Positions 27,596 through 35,899 of a DNA stretch of 64,000 bases are shown piece after piece. The notes beneath the pieces are model-generated. The model was not told where the DNA came from. It made no database searches and worked only from the letters and a program-made list of their open reading frames with translations. How positions within the stretch are numbered: position 1 is the stretch's first letter; each line of letters starts with the position of its first letter. Source of the stretch: Janthinobacterium fluminis (lineage in GTDB: Bacteria > Pseudomonadota > Gammaproteobacteria > Burkholderiales > Burkholderiaceae_D); contig NZ_JAQQXR010000002.1 in NCBI RefSeq assembly GCF_028595325.1, positions 372,001 through 436,000 on the forward strand. Reading direction: 5' to 3'. A program made the translations under genes and the position numbers.

Positions 27596-27762
27596 CGCAG
27601 TCCCGCCCGCCGCGGGCAAGGGGGCGGACTCGGCGGGACGCGGCATCCCGCCGCCTCCCTTGAGCGTGGCGCTTGCGCCGCGCGGCCCGCCGTTCTATCC
27701 TTGCCCCACCGCCGGTATCACGGCAAGCGGCCCGCGCGTGGGCGAACCTGAGGAGCGCATCG

Positions 27763-28668
27763 GTGGACTACAAGGACTACTACAAGACGCTGGGGCTGGA
27801 AAAAACGGCATCGGACGAGGACATCAAGAAAGCCTACCGCAAACTGATCCGCAAATACCATCCGGACGTCAGCAAGGAGGCCGACGCCGACAAGCGCACC
27901 AAGGAATTGAACGAGGCCTACGGCGTGCTGGGCGACGCCGACAAGCGCGCCGCCTACGACGAGCTGGGGCGCGAACAGCGCGCCGGGCAGCCGTTCCGCG
28001 CGCCGCCGGACTGGCCGTCCGGCTTCGACGCCTCCGGCGGCGGCGACTATTTCGCCGACCTGTTCGCCCACCTGGGCGGACGCCGGCGCGGCCCGTTCCG
28101 GGCGCGCGGCGAGGACAGCCACGCCAGCATCGTCATCGAGCTGGCCGACACTTACCACGGCGCCACGCGCACGATCGCGTTGCGCGTGGCCGAGCCGGAC
28201 GCCTACGGGCGCGTCGTCACGCGCGAGCGCAGCCTCGACGTCAGCATCCCGAAAGGCGTCACCGAGGGCCAGCAGCTGAGGCTGGCCGGGCAGGGCCAGT
28301 CGGGCAGGGGCGGCGGCCCGGCGGGCGACCTTTACCTGGAAATCCACTTCAAGGCGGACCCGCGCTACCGCGTCGACGGCCGCGACGTGTTCGCCAGCGT
28401 GCCGGTGGCGCCGTGGGAGGCGGCGCTGGGCGCGCACATCGACGTGCCGACGCCGTCCGGCAGCGTGACGGTGACGGTGCCGGAGCACTCCCAGAATGGC
28501 CGCAAGTTGCGCCTGAAGGGGCGCGGCATCCCCGGCCATCCTCCCGGCGACCTGTACCTGCTGCTGGAACTGGTGCTGCCGCCGGCGCGCAACGCCAGGG
28601 CGCGCGAACTGTATGAAACGATGGCGCGCGAGCTGGCCTTCAATCCGCGCCAGAAGATGGGAGCGTAA
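27763..28668 (+). CDS. cbpA: DnaJ-like co-chaperone CbpA
   Basis: 301 residues starting at GTG 27763 (AGGAG at 27751-27755); the upstream extension to 27673 shows no conserved sequence. J domain at residues 2-65 with HPD at 33-35 (RKYHPDVSKEADA), then a Gly/Phe-rich link (FDASGGGDYFADLFAHLGGR) and the two C-terminal substrate-binding beta domains (IPKGVTEGQQLRLAGQG, YRVDGRDVFASVPVAPWEAALG, GRKLRLKGRGIP). No zinc-finger, as expected for CbpA. Co-chaperone of DnaK and nucleoid-associated in stationary phase. Three bases before cbpM. Confidence 0.94.
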   Translation: MDYKDYYKTLGLEKTASDEDIKKAYRKLIRKYHPDVSKEADADKRTKELNEAYGVLGDADKRAAYDELGREQRAGQPFRAPPDWPSGFDASGGGDYFADLFAHLGGRRRGPFRARGEDSHASIVIELADTYHGATRTIALRVAEPDAYGRVVTRERSLDVSIPKGVTEGQQLRLAGQGQSGRGGGPAGDLYLEIHFKADPRYRVDGRDVFASVPVAPWEAALGAHIDVPTPSGSVTVTVPEHSQNGRKLRLKGRGIPGHPPGDLYLLLELVLPPARNARARELYETMARELAFNPRQKMGA

Positions 28669-28670
28669 TC

Positions 28671-28976
28671 ATGGCCCAGACACACATCGTCGTGGGCGTC
28701 GCGCTGGACGAGTCGGCGCTGACGCTGGAGGAACTGGCGCGCGCCTGCGCGGTCGAGCCGGAATGGGTGCGCGAGCGCGTCGACACCGGCATTCTCGGCG
28801 GTCCCGCGGCGCCGTCGCAACGGCGTTTCAGCGGCGCCGACCTGGCGCGCGCGCGCCGCCTGCGCGACGTCGAGCGCACTTTCGACGCCGACGAAAACCT
28901 GGCCGCGCTGGTGGTGGATCTGTCGGAGGAGGTGAGGCGCCTGCGCGCCCGGCTGCGCGCGGCCGGACTGGTCTGA
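28671..28976 (+). CDS. cbpM: Chaperone modulatory protein CbpM
   Basis: 101 residues with LTLEELARACAVEPEWVRERVDTGILGG (MerR-like helix-turn-helix fold) and RRFSGADLARARRLRDVERTFDADENLAALVVDLSEEVRRLRARL. CbpM binds the J domain of CbpA and blocks its co-chaperone and DNA-binding activity. It begins two bases after the cbpA stop, the standard operon arrangement. Confidence 0.9.
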   Translation: MAQTHIVVGVALDESALTLEELARACAVEPEWVRERVDTGILGGPAAPSQRRFSGADLARARRLRDVERTFDADENLAALVVDLSEEVRRLRARLRAAGLV

Positions 28977-28985
28977 GCCGGCCGC

Positions 28986-29213
28986 TCAGGCCGGCGCGCC
29001 GTCCTTGACGACGGTCACGCGGCTGATGAAAAAGCGGCCGTCGACGACGACGCGGTGCGGCACGCCGCTGACGGCAAAGCCGGGACCGCCGTCGGCGATC
29101 CAGCCCAGCGCCAGCGTGTCGAACTGCTGCACCGGCAGGCGCAGCATTTGCGCCGTGATGACAAAGCGCGCGCCATCCTTTTGTTTGTTAATGAAGTCGT
29201 CAATTGCGGCCAT
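28986..29213 (-). CDS. Hypothetical protein, 75 aa
   Basis: MAAIDDFINKQKDGARFVITAQMLRLPVQQFDTLALGWIADGGPGFAVSG, then VPHRVVVDGRFFISRVTVVKDGAPA. Soluble, mixed alpha/beta pattern, no signal peptide or known motif. Convergent with cbpM with a 9-base gap. No function can be offered; the protein reads as real (balanced composition, ATG start). Confidence 0.6.
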   Translation of the reverse strand: MAAIDDFINKQKDGARFVITAQMLRLPVQQFDTLALGWIADGGPGFAVSGVPHRVVVDGRFFISRVTVVKDGAPA

Positions 29214-29270
29214 CGGCTTATCCTGTTGTGCTTGAATTCGCGGCCATGATACCGCGCCCGGCTTTGCGTC

Positions 29271-30188
29271 TCAAAAGCCGCGCTCCAGCAAATGCGGCAA
29301 ATGCCCGGCGAAGCGATCCAGCAACCACTGCGCGGCGTGGCCCGGCTGCTGGTCGCCGCGGTGGATCAGGTGGACGGGATAATGCATCACGTCGCCGTCG
29401 CCCAGGTCCAGTCGCACCAGCCGGCCCGACGCCAGGTCTTCGCGCACCATCGACTCCGGCATGCTGCCCCAACCCAGGCCGGCGCGCAGCAGCTCGTGCT
29501 TCGCGCCCAGGTCGCCCAAACGCCAGTTGCGCAAAGCCAGCACGCCGAAGTCCTGGCCCTCGGTCAAGGCGCTGCGGTCGGTCAGCACCAGTTGCGTGTG
29601 CTCGCGCGCCAGCGAGGTGGGGATGGTGCCGCGCAGCTGCGCCAGCGCATGGCAGGGCGCGGCCACCGGCATCATGCGCACATGGCCGGAGGCGAGCCGC
29701 TCGATGGCGTCCGTCGCCACCGGCATCCAGCCGCCGACGCCGATATGGCAGACGCGTTCGAGCACCAGTTGCGTGACGGCGCCCAGCGCCTCCACGCGCA
29801 GGCGCAGCGCGACGGTGGGGAATTCCAGCTGGAAGGCTTCCAGCACCTCGACCAGCACGCTGGTCGGGAACATCACGTCGACCACCAGCGACACCTCCGC
29901 CTCCAGCCCGCCGGCCAGCGCCCTGGCGCGGGCGCGCATGCCGTCGACCTTCAGCGAAACGGCGCGGGCGTCCGCCAGCAGCGCCTTGCCGGCCTCGGTC
30001 AGCGTCGGCTTGCGCTTGCCGCGGTCGAGCAGCACGACGTTGAGCTGCTCCTCCAGGTTGGCAATCGTGTAGCTGATGACCGATTGCGTGCGGTGCAACT
30101 GCCGCGCGGCGTGGGCGAAGCCGCCGGCGTCGATGACGGCGATAAAGACGCGCAATTGGTCGAGGGAGGGCAGGCCGGGTTCACGCAT
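29271..30188 (-). CDS. LysR-family transcriptional regulator
   Basis: 305 residues. N-terminal winged helix LPSLDQLRVFIAVIDAGGFAHAARQLHRTQSVISYTIANLEEQLNVVLLDRGKRKPTLTEAGKALL (residues 6-72) is the LysR DNA-binding domain; the rest is the periplasmic-binding-like effector domain. It lies 17 bases downstream of the small monooxygenase-like gene on the same strand, so the two may be one unit, with the DJ-1 gene divergent. The effector is unknown. Confidence 0.9.
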   Translation of the reverse strand: MREPGLPSLDQLRVFIAVIDAGGFAHAARQLHRTQSVISYTIANLEEQLNVVLLDRGKRKPTLTEAGKALLADARAVSLKVDGMRARARALAGGLEAEVSLVVDVMFPTSVLVEVLEAFQLEFPTVALRLRVEALGAVTQLVLERVCHIGVGGWMPVATDAIERLASGHVRMMPVAAPCHALAQLRGTIPTSLAREHTQLVLTDRSALTEGQDFGVLALRNWRLGDLGAKHELLRAGLGWGSMPESMVREDLASGRLVRLDLGDGDVMHYPVHLIHRGDQQPGHAAQWLLDRFAGHLPHLLERGF

Positions 30189-30205
30189 CTCTGGGCGTCG
30201 TCTGC

Positions 30206-30505
30206 TCAGAAGCCCGTCAGCACGGTGTGCATGTGCTCAACCTGCGGCGGCGCCGCGAAAAAGCCGCCGACCAGTCGGCGCCATTCCTGGAAGTCGGCGC
30301 TGCCGCGGAAGTCCACCGTGTGGTTTTCCAGCGTTTCCCAGCCCACCACCAGGCGGTAGTGGTCGCCCTGTTCGATTGAACGTTCCAGACGGGTCGAGAG
30401 GCAGCCGCGCGCGCGGCGGAACAGCGGCACGGCTTCCTTGACGGCGGCCTCGAAGGCGGCGTGCGTGTCGGGTTTGATGTGGATGTGGGCGATTTCAAAA
30501 ATCAT
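30206..30505 (-). CDS. Antibiotic biosynthesis monooxygenase-fold (ABM) protein
   Basis: 99 residues from ATG 30505: MIFEIAHIHIKPDTHAAFEAAVKEAVPLFRRARGCLSTRLERSIEQGDHYRLVVGWETLENHTVDFRGSADFQEW. This is the dimeric ferredoxin-like ABM fold with strand-helix-strand order and WETLExH. ABM proteins act on quinones, haem or polyketides, or only as stress proteins; the substrate here is unknown. Upstream frame to 30682 is not supported. Confidence 0.8.
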   Translation of the reverse strand: MIFEIAHIHIKPDTHAAFEAAVKEAVPLFRRARGCLSTRLERSIEQGDHYRLVVGWETLENHTVDFRGSADFQEWRRLVGGFFAAPPQVEHMHTVLTGF

Positions 30506-30681
30506 GGTCGGATCCTTGGTTGAGAGCGCATATTCTGCCTGAAAGCGGCCGGCCGCGTGCACGCCGCGCGCATGTGCCGCCGCGCCGTCCGCCCGTCGCC
30601 GGCCGCAAGACGCGCTAAGATAGGGGCTGCAAGCCGGTCCGGGCGGAGCGGCATCGTGGTGATCTTTCATGGGAGAACTCA

Positions 30682-31263
30682 ATGGCAGCGAAGAAAATTC
30701 TGTTTTTGACGGGCGATTTTGCGGAGGACTATGAAACGATGGTGCCGTTCCAGGCGCTGCAGATGGTCGGCCACACGGTGCACGCCGTCTGCCCCGGCAA
30801 GCGGGCCGGCGACAAGATCAAAACGGCGATCCACGACTTCGAGGGCGACCAGACCTACACGGAAAAGCCGGGCCACCTGTTCGCGCTCAACGCCGCCTTC
30901 GACGGCGTCGACGTGGCCGCCTATGACGCGCTGATGATCGCCGGCGGCCGCGCGCCCGAGTACCTGCGCCTGAACCCGCGCGTGATCGAGGTGGTGCGGC
31001 AGTTCGCCGCCGCCGGCAAACCGATCGCCGCCGTTTGCCACGGCGCGCAACTGCTGGCGGCGGCCGGCGTCATCGACGGCAAGCGCATCTCGGCCTACCC
31101 GGCCTGCGCGCCGGAAGTGCGCCTGGCCGGCGGCCACTACGCCGAGATCGACGTCAGCGCCGCCGTCACCGACGGCAACTTCGTCACGGCGCCGGCCTGG
31201 CCCGCGCATCCGCAGTGGCTGGCGCAGTTTCTCACCCTGCTAGGCACGGAAATCCGCCTGTAG
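30682..31263 (+). CDS. DJ-1/PfpI-family protein
   Basis: 193 residues, [65 protein letters not shown]. Nucleophile elbow [10 protein letters not shown] places Cys119-His120; Glu16 (DYETM) is the conserved acidic partner. The long form with a [14 protein letters not shown] insertion is typical of PfpI-like peptidase/glyoxalase III relatives. Divergent from the ABM-LysR pair, suggesting electrophile or oxidative stress response, an inference from context. Confidence 0.88.
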   Translation: MAAKKILFLTGDFAEDYETMVPFQALQMVGHTVHAVCPGKRAGDKIKTAIHDFEGDQTYTEKPGHLFALNAAFDGVDVAAYDALMIAGGRAPEYLRLNPRVIEVVRQFAAAGKPIAAVCHGAQLLAAAGVIDGKRISAYPACAPEVRLAGGHYAEIDVSAAVTDGNFVTAPAWPAHPQWLAQFLTLLGTEIRL

Positions 31264-31350
31264 GCCCGCCGCCGTTTTTTTGCCATGGGCGGCGCGCATG
31301 CGATGATATGGCCTGTCGCCCGTTTTTTTAACCAACACCCGAGCAAGAGC

Positions 31351-32616
31351 ATGAATTTGCCCCGCAGTGCCACACCCGGCAAGCGCACCTCGTTGCGCAC
31401 CTCCAACCGTTCGCCGGCCGACGGGCCGGACGGCCCCGCCGCGCTGGCGCGCCGCGTGCGCGAGCAGGCCGCGCTGCTGGACGCCCAGGGCGAGCAGATG
31501 GCGGCGTTGCAAGACATCACGGCCCTGCTGGCCGGCCAGCACACCATCGAGGAATTGTGCCGCGGCTTCCTGCGCCGCGTCATGCGCTACGCCGGCGCCG
31601 ACGGCGGCACCGTGCGCACGCTCGACCGGCCGCGCGACAACGTCCACATCGTCGTCCACGAAGGCATCTCCGAGCAGCTCATCGACGAGGAGCATTGCAT
31701 GAAGACGGACGCCTGCCTGTGCGGCGAGGCGATCAACGACGGCGTCATCGTCATCCAGGATTTCCGCAAGCTCAACACGGGGCGGCGCTACCGTTGCCAG
31801 GAGGAGGGCTTCGTCTCGCTGGCCGTGTTCCAGATCGTCGCGCGCGAGGCGGTCATCGGCAGTTTCTCGCTGCACTTCGCGCGCCAGCACGATCTGGCCG
31901 CCGACGCCCTGCGCCTGCTGGAAACGCTGGGCTGCAACCTCGGCATCAGCATCGACAACCAGCGCCTGATCGCGCTGGAAAAAGAGGTCGCCGTGGCGCA
32001 GGAGCGCAGCCTGATGGCGCAGGGCTTGCACGACAGCATAGCGCAGGGCTTGAACCTGCTGAACCTGCACGCCCAGATGCTGGAAGACTCGGTGCGGCGC
32101 GACAACCTGGCCGAGGTGGCCGAAGTCGTGCCGCTGCTGCGCGCCGGCGTCGAGGAAAGCTACCGCGACGTGCGCGAGCTGCTGCTCAATTTCCGCACCC
32201 GCTGGCCCGGCGGCGACGTCGACGCCAAGGTGCGCGACGTGCTCGGCAAGTTCGAGCAGCAGAGCGGCCTGCCCTGCAAGCTCGACATGCGCGGGCGCGG
32301 CGCGCCGCTGGCGCCTGAGCAGCAGTTGCAAGTCCTGTTCATCCTGCAGGAAGCGCTGTCGAACATCCGCAAGCACGCCCAGGCCGGCGGCGTCGACGTG
32401 CGCATCGACAACGGCCGCGACTTCACGCTGCGCGTGCGCGACGACGGCCGCGGCTTCGCCCCGGCGCTGCTGCTGGAATCGGACGAGCACGTCGGCTTGA
32501 GCATCATGCGCGAACGGGCGCTGCGCCTGGGCGCCCAGCTCGACATCAGCAGCGCGCCGGGCGCCGGCGCCACCGTCTCGCTGCTGCTGCGGCGCGAAGG
32601 CCGGCTGGTGGCATGA
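31351..32616 (+). CDS. Cytoplasmic GAF-domain histidine kinase (NarX/NreB-like)
   Basis: 421 residues from ATG 31351. No membrane segments. A coiled start (ARRVREQAALLDAQGEQMAALQDITALLAG) precedes a GAF domain (about 60-205), then the HisKA_3 helix with phosphoacceptor His227 in LMAQGLHDSIAQGLNLLNLHAQML and HATPase with QEALSNIRKHAQAGGVDV, VRDDGRGF and GLSIMRERA. The GAF carries four clustered Cys (116, 122, 124, 149; HCMKTDACLCGEA and RYRCQ), which could hold a redox or iron-sulfur sensor. The response regulator gene follows after 39 bases. Confidence 0.9.
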   Translation: MNLPRSATPGKRTSLRTSNRSPADGPDGPAALARRVREQAALLDAQGEQMAALQDITALLAGQHTIEELCRGFLRRVMRYAGADGGTVRTLDRPRDNVHIVVHEGISEQLIDEEHCMKTDACLCGEAINDGVIVIQDFRKLNTGRRYRCQEEGFVSLAVFQIVAREAVIGSFSLHFARQHDLAADALRLLETLGCNLGISIDNQRLIALEKEVAVAQERSLMAQGLHDSIAQGLNLLNLHAQMLEDSVRRDNLAEVAEVVPLLRAGVEESYRDVRELLLNFRTRWPGGDVDAKVRDVLGKFEQQSGLPCKLDMRGRGAPLAPEQQLQVLFILQEALSNIRKHAQAGGVDVRIDNGRDFTLRVRDDGRGFAPALLLESDEHVGLSIMRERALRLGAQLDISSAPGAGATVSLLLRREGRLVA

Positions 32617-32655
32617 CATAATGTGAGTAATTAGGCAAACTGAAGGCGCGTTGGC

Positions 32656-33309
32656 ATGACTATCAAGATTCTCATCGTGGACGACCACACCCTGCTGCGC
32701 AGCGGCGTCAAGCTGCTGTTGCAGCGCAATCCGGAATTCGACGTCGTCGGCGAGGCGGCCGACGGCCTGGAAGGCGTCAAGCGCGCCAAGCAACTGCGGC
32801 CCGACGTGGTGCTGATGGACTTGAACATGCCGGGCCTGTCCGGCCTGGAGGCGCTGCAACTGATCATGCAGGACTTGCCGCAGACGGCCGTGCTGATGCT
32901 CACCGTGTCGGAGGAGGCCGACGACCTCGGCGCGGCGCTGCAGAACGGCGCCCGCGGCTATCTGCTGAAAAACATCGAGGCCGACAAGCTGATGCAGGCG
33001 ATCCGCCGCGCCGCCGCCGGCGAGGCCGTCATCGCCGAATCGATGACGGCGAAACTGGTGGCGCAGTTCCGCGCCGGCCCGACGGCCGCCGCCGCGCCCA
33101 GCGCACCGCCGCTGGTCAAGCTGACGCCGCGCGAGCGCGAGGCGATGACCTTCCTGGCGCGCGGCCAGAGCAACAAGGAAATCGCCCGCGAGCTCGACGT
33201 CGCTGAAAGCACCGTCAAAATCCACGTGCAGAACATATTGAAGAAACTGCAACTGAGCAGCCGCGTGCAGATCGCCGTCTACGCCGTCGAGCACGGCATA
33301 GGCAAATAG
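32656..33309 (+). CDS. NarL/LuxR-family response regulator
   Basis: 217 residues: receiver domain with acidic pocket Asp9/Asp10, phosphoacceptor Asp55 (VVLMDLNMPG) and the conserved Lys in YLLKN; then a LuxR-type helix-turn-helix (KLTPREREAMTFLARGQSNKEIARELDVAESTVKIHVQNILKKLQL). Partner of the kinase just upstream. With the Crp/Fnr gene downstream the set resembles the nitrate/oxygen control genes narX-narL-fnr/dnr of betaproteobacteria, suggesting control of anaerobic respiration. Confidence 0.92.
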   Translation: MTIKILIVDDHTLLRSGVKLLLQRNPEFDVVGEAADGLEGVKRAKQLRPDVVLMDLNMPGLSGLEALQLIMQDLPQTAVLMLTVSEEADDLGAALQNGARGYLLKNIEADKLMQAIRRAAAGEAVIAESMTAKLVAQFRAGPTAAAAPSAPPLVKLTPREREAMTFLARGQSNKEIARELDVAESTVKIHVQNILKKLQLSSRVQIAVYAVEHGIGK

Positions 33310-33376
33310 CCCCTTCCTTTGGCGCGCCGGCCTAGTTCCATCGGCGGATGGTCGGCGTCTGGTCGCGCCTCTACAC

Positions 33377-33390
33377 TTGATCTTAGTCAA
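33377..33390. promoter_or_regulatory. FNR-type box upstream of the Crp/Fnr gene
   Basis: TTGAT-CTTA-GTCAA, 9 of 10 matches to TTGATnnnnATCAA, centred 29 bases before the start codon. The position suggests autoregulation or control by FNR; inferred. Confidence 0.55.
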
Positions 33391-33411
33391 ATTGATTGAA
33401 AAGAGTGTGTC

Positions 33412-34104
33412 ATGACCAAGATCAATGTCGGTGGTTTGCTGTCGACCCAGGCGCTGTTCCGCCATATTTCCCCGTTCCAGCTTGAGCAATTGCGCAAGGA
33501 CGTCAGCCGCGTCGAACTCGACAAGGGACAGATCCTGTTCCGCAAGGGCGAGGCCGCCGAAGGCGCCTATATCGTCGTGTTCGGCATGATCAAACTGAGC
33601 ATCACCACGCCGGACGGCGGCGACAAGGTGCTCGAACTGATACGCCCGGGCCACAGCTTCGGCGAACCGATGATCTTCCTCGACGAGCCCTATCCGTTCT
33701 GCGCCGAGGCGCTCGACAACACGCTGCTGCTGCGCATCCCGCCGGCCGCGCTGCTGCGCCTGCTGGACCAGTCGCCGCGCATCGCCCGCCAGATGATGGC
33801 CAGCCTGTCCGACCATCTGCTGGGCTTCATCCGCAACGTCGAGCGCTGCTCCGTGCAAAGCGCCACCCAGCGCGTCATCGAGTACCTGCTGCAGGCATCG
33901 CAGCTGCAGCGCTCCACCGAAGTGCGGCTGGAACTGAAAAAGAGCCTGCTCGCATCGCTGCTGAATCTGGCGCCGGCGACGCTGTCGCGCGTGCTGCACC
34001 AGCTCACCGACCTGCACCTGATCAAGGTGAGCGGCTCGCTGATCCAGATCGAATCGCCGGACGCGCTGAAATCGTACTCGCACGGCACCGCGATGCTGCA
34101 ATAA
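33412..34104 (+). CDS. Crp/Fnr-family transcriptional regulator
   Basis: 230 residues: cyclic-nucleotide-binding-like beta roll (VELDKGQILFRKGEAAEGAYIVVFGMIKLSITTPDGGDKVLELIRPGHSFGEPMIF), dimer helix, and C-terminal helix-turn-helix (LLNLAPATLSRVLHQLTDLHLIKV). The N-terminal Cys cluster of FNR is absent (only Cys at about 103 and 146), so it is not an FNR-type oxygen sensor but closer to Dnr/NarR or unknown-ligand members. An FNR-like box lies in its own promoter. Confidence 0.88.
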   Translation: MTKINVGGLLSTQALFRHISPFQLEQLRKDVSRVELDKGQILFRKGEAAEGAYIVVFGMIKLSITTPDGGDKVLELIRPGHSFGEPMIFLDEPYPFCAEALDNTLLLRIPPAALLRLLDQSPRIARQMMASLSDHLLGFIRNVERCSVQSATQRVIEYLLQASQLQRSTEVRLELKKSLLASLLNLAPATLSRVLHQLTDLHLIKVSGSLIQIESPDALKSYSHGTAMLQ

Positions 34105-34150
34105 ACGCCGGCGCCGAACCGGGGCCCGTCCCCGGCCAGGCATTCGCGCC

Positions 34151-34897
34151 TCACCCCGGCTTGAACGCGCAGCTCGCCACGAACTCGTAGCGCTCCGGCC
34201 GTATATAAAAAACGGAATAATCGCAGCAATCGCCATTCAACAACGTTGACGTGCGCGTCATCACCAGCAGGGCGCTGCCCGTCTTGACCTTGAGCACGCT
34301 GGCCAGCTCGCGGTCGGCCAGGCGGGCGCCGATCGCCACGTCGGCGCGCGCCACGCCGTGGCCGTCGAGGCTCTTCAGCAGCGCATAATTCGGCTGGCGC
34401 TGCGTCTCCTCCCAACCGAGGGCCGCCAACTGGCGCGGCAGATAACTGGCGCCGAAGGCGATCGGCTCGCCGTCCACCAGATGCAGGCGCTCCAGCAGCA
34501 AGGCATGCGTGGCCTGGCCGCCGAAGCGCGCCGGCAGATGCGCGGGCAGGGCCACCACCGCGCGCGACAACAGCCGCATCTCCGGCTTCAAACCCTGCAT
34601 CAGCAAGGAATCGTGGAAACTGCGCACCGCGTCGAGCCCGTGCCGCACCTGGCGGCCGGCCACATACGTGCCCTTGCCCTGCTTGCGCTCGACCGTGCCC
34701 TGCTGCGCCAACTGCTGCAGCGCCAGCCGCACCGTGATGCGGCTGACGGCGAAGCGCGCGCACAACTGCGCCTCCGACGGCAGCTTGCCGGACGGATCAT
34801 ACAAACCGCTCAAAGCCTCGTCGCGCAATTGCGCGGCGATCTGCTCGTACAGCGAAGTGACACTCTGGCGTACCAGTGGCGTTGCTGCGTTCATCAT
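34151..34897 (-). CDS. GntR-family (HutC-type) regulator of the adjacent ABC operon
   Basis: 248 residues from the ATG at 34897, preceded by GGAAATGGG; a second ATG follows directly. Winged helix VTSLYEQIAAQLRDEALSGLYDPSGKLPSEAQLCARFAVSRITVRLALQQLAQQGTVERKQGKGTYVAG, then UTRA domain with HALLLERLHLVDGEPIAFGASYLP. Divergent from the SsuABC-like operon at 35093, which it most likely controls in response to the transported compound or a derivative. Confidence 0.9.
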   Translation of the reverse strand: MMNAATPLVRQSVTSLYEQIAAQLRDEALSGLYDPSGKLPSEAQLCARFAVSRITVRLALQQLAQQGTVERKQGKGTYVAGRQVRHGLDAVRSFHDSLLMQGLKPEMRLLSRAVVALPAHLPARFGGQATHALLLERLHLVDGEPIAFGASYLPRQLAALGWEETQRQPNYALLKSLDGHGVARADVAIGARLADRELASVLKVKTGSALLVMTRTSTLLNGDCCDYSVFYIRPERYEFVASCAFKPG

Positions 34898-34985
34898 CCC
34901 ATTTCCATCATCGCTAAGCCGGTCGCGGCGGCCGCCGCCGGCACGCAATTATTCCCCATCCGGGCCAATGATTGAAAAGTTAAAA

Positions 34986-35001
34986 CGCATATGGATATGC
35001 G
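34986..35001. promoter_or_regulatory. Candidate operator in the divergent GntR/ABC region
   Basis: Perfect inverted repeat CGCATA-TGGA-TATGCG between the GntR gene and the transporter operon. A second dyad-like stretch (ACATTAATACGTAATATA) at 35024-35041 is AT-rich and may hold the -10 region. Confidence 0.4.
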
Positions 35002-35092
35002 GATAGCTTCGTTTGTTATTCATACATTAATACGTAATATAACAAGTTGACGGTGCGCGCCCGCGCCGCCCGACCCAGCCGGAGACACCACC

Positions 35093-35872
35093 ATGCACAC
35101 CCAACAAATGGCGCAGCTATCCGTCAACCACCTCGACTTCGCCTACCCGAACGGCCAGCCGGTCTTCCGCGACCTGTCGCTGCACGTCCGCCCGGGGGAA
35201 TTCATCGCGCTGCTGGGGCCGTCCGGCTGTGGCAAAAGCACCTTGCTGAACCTGCTGTCCGGCTTCCACCAGCCGAGCCGCGGCAGCGTCACCGTCAACG
35301 GCGCGGCCGTCACGCCGGAAACCCCGGAGCTCGGCTACGTCTTCCAGTCGCCGCAACTGTTCCCGTGGCTGAACGCCCTCGACAACGTGCGCTTCGGCCT
35401 GCGCATGGACGGGCGCATCGGCGCCGCCGCGCAGCGCGAACGGGCGCACCACTACCTGGCGATGGTCGGCCTGGCGGACGCCGCCGACAAACTGCCCTAC
35501 CAACTCTCGGGCGGCATGCAACAGCGCGTCGCGCTGGCGCGCACGCTGGTGATGGAACCGACCCTGCTGCTGATGGACGAACCGTTCGCCGCCCTCGACG
35601 CCATCTCGCGCAACAGCATGAACGAAGAAACCCTGCGCCTGTGGTCGAAGCTGGGCCAGACGGTCGTCTTCATCACCCACGACATCGACGAAGCCGTCTT
35701 CCTGGCCGACCGCGTGGTGGTGCTGGGCGCGGCGCCGGCCGGCATCCAAAGCGAACTGCGGATCGAACTGCCGCGCCCGCGCATCCACCGCGACACGCGC
35801 AAGCTGGCCCGTTTCAACGACTACCGCAACGAACTGCTGGACCGGATCGCGCCGGCCGCGCAGCCCGCCTGA
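35093..35872 (+). CDS. ABC transporter ATP-binding protein (SsuB/TauB-like)
   Basis: 259 residues: Walker A LLGPSGCGKSTLL, Q-loop VFQSPQLFPWLNALDNV, signature LSGGMQQRVALARTL, Walker B LLLMDEPFAALD and H-loop FITHDIDEA. The Q-loop/WLNALDNV wording is that of the nitrate/sulfonate/taurine importer class. First gene of the operon, 27 bases before the binding-protein gene. Confidence 0.93.
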   Translation: MHTQQMAQLSVNHLDFAYPNGQPVFRDLSLHVRPGEFIALLGPSGCGKSTLLNLLSGFHQPSRGSVTVNGAAVTPETPELGYVFQSPQLFPWLNALDNVRFGLRMDGRIGAAAQRERAHHYLAMVGLADAADKLPYQLSGGMQQRVALARTLVMEPTLLLMDEPFAALDAISRNSMNEETLRLWSKLGQTVVFITHDIDEAVFLADRVVVLGAAPAGIQSELRIELPRPRIHRDTRKLARFNDYRNELLDRIAPAAQPA

Positions 35873-35899
35873 AACGGCCCCGACGACGAAAGCGCACAC

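Noticed and set aside
31240-34236. 998-codon minus-strand open frame
   Set aside because: It lies wholly antisense to the histidine kinase, response regulator and Crp/Fnr genes; Ala/Arg/Gln-rich translation with no domains. A GC-driven shadow.
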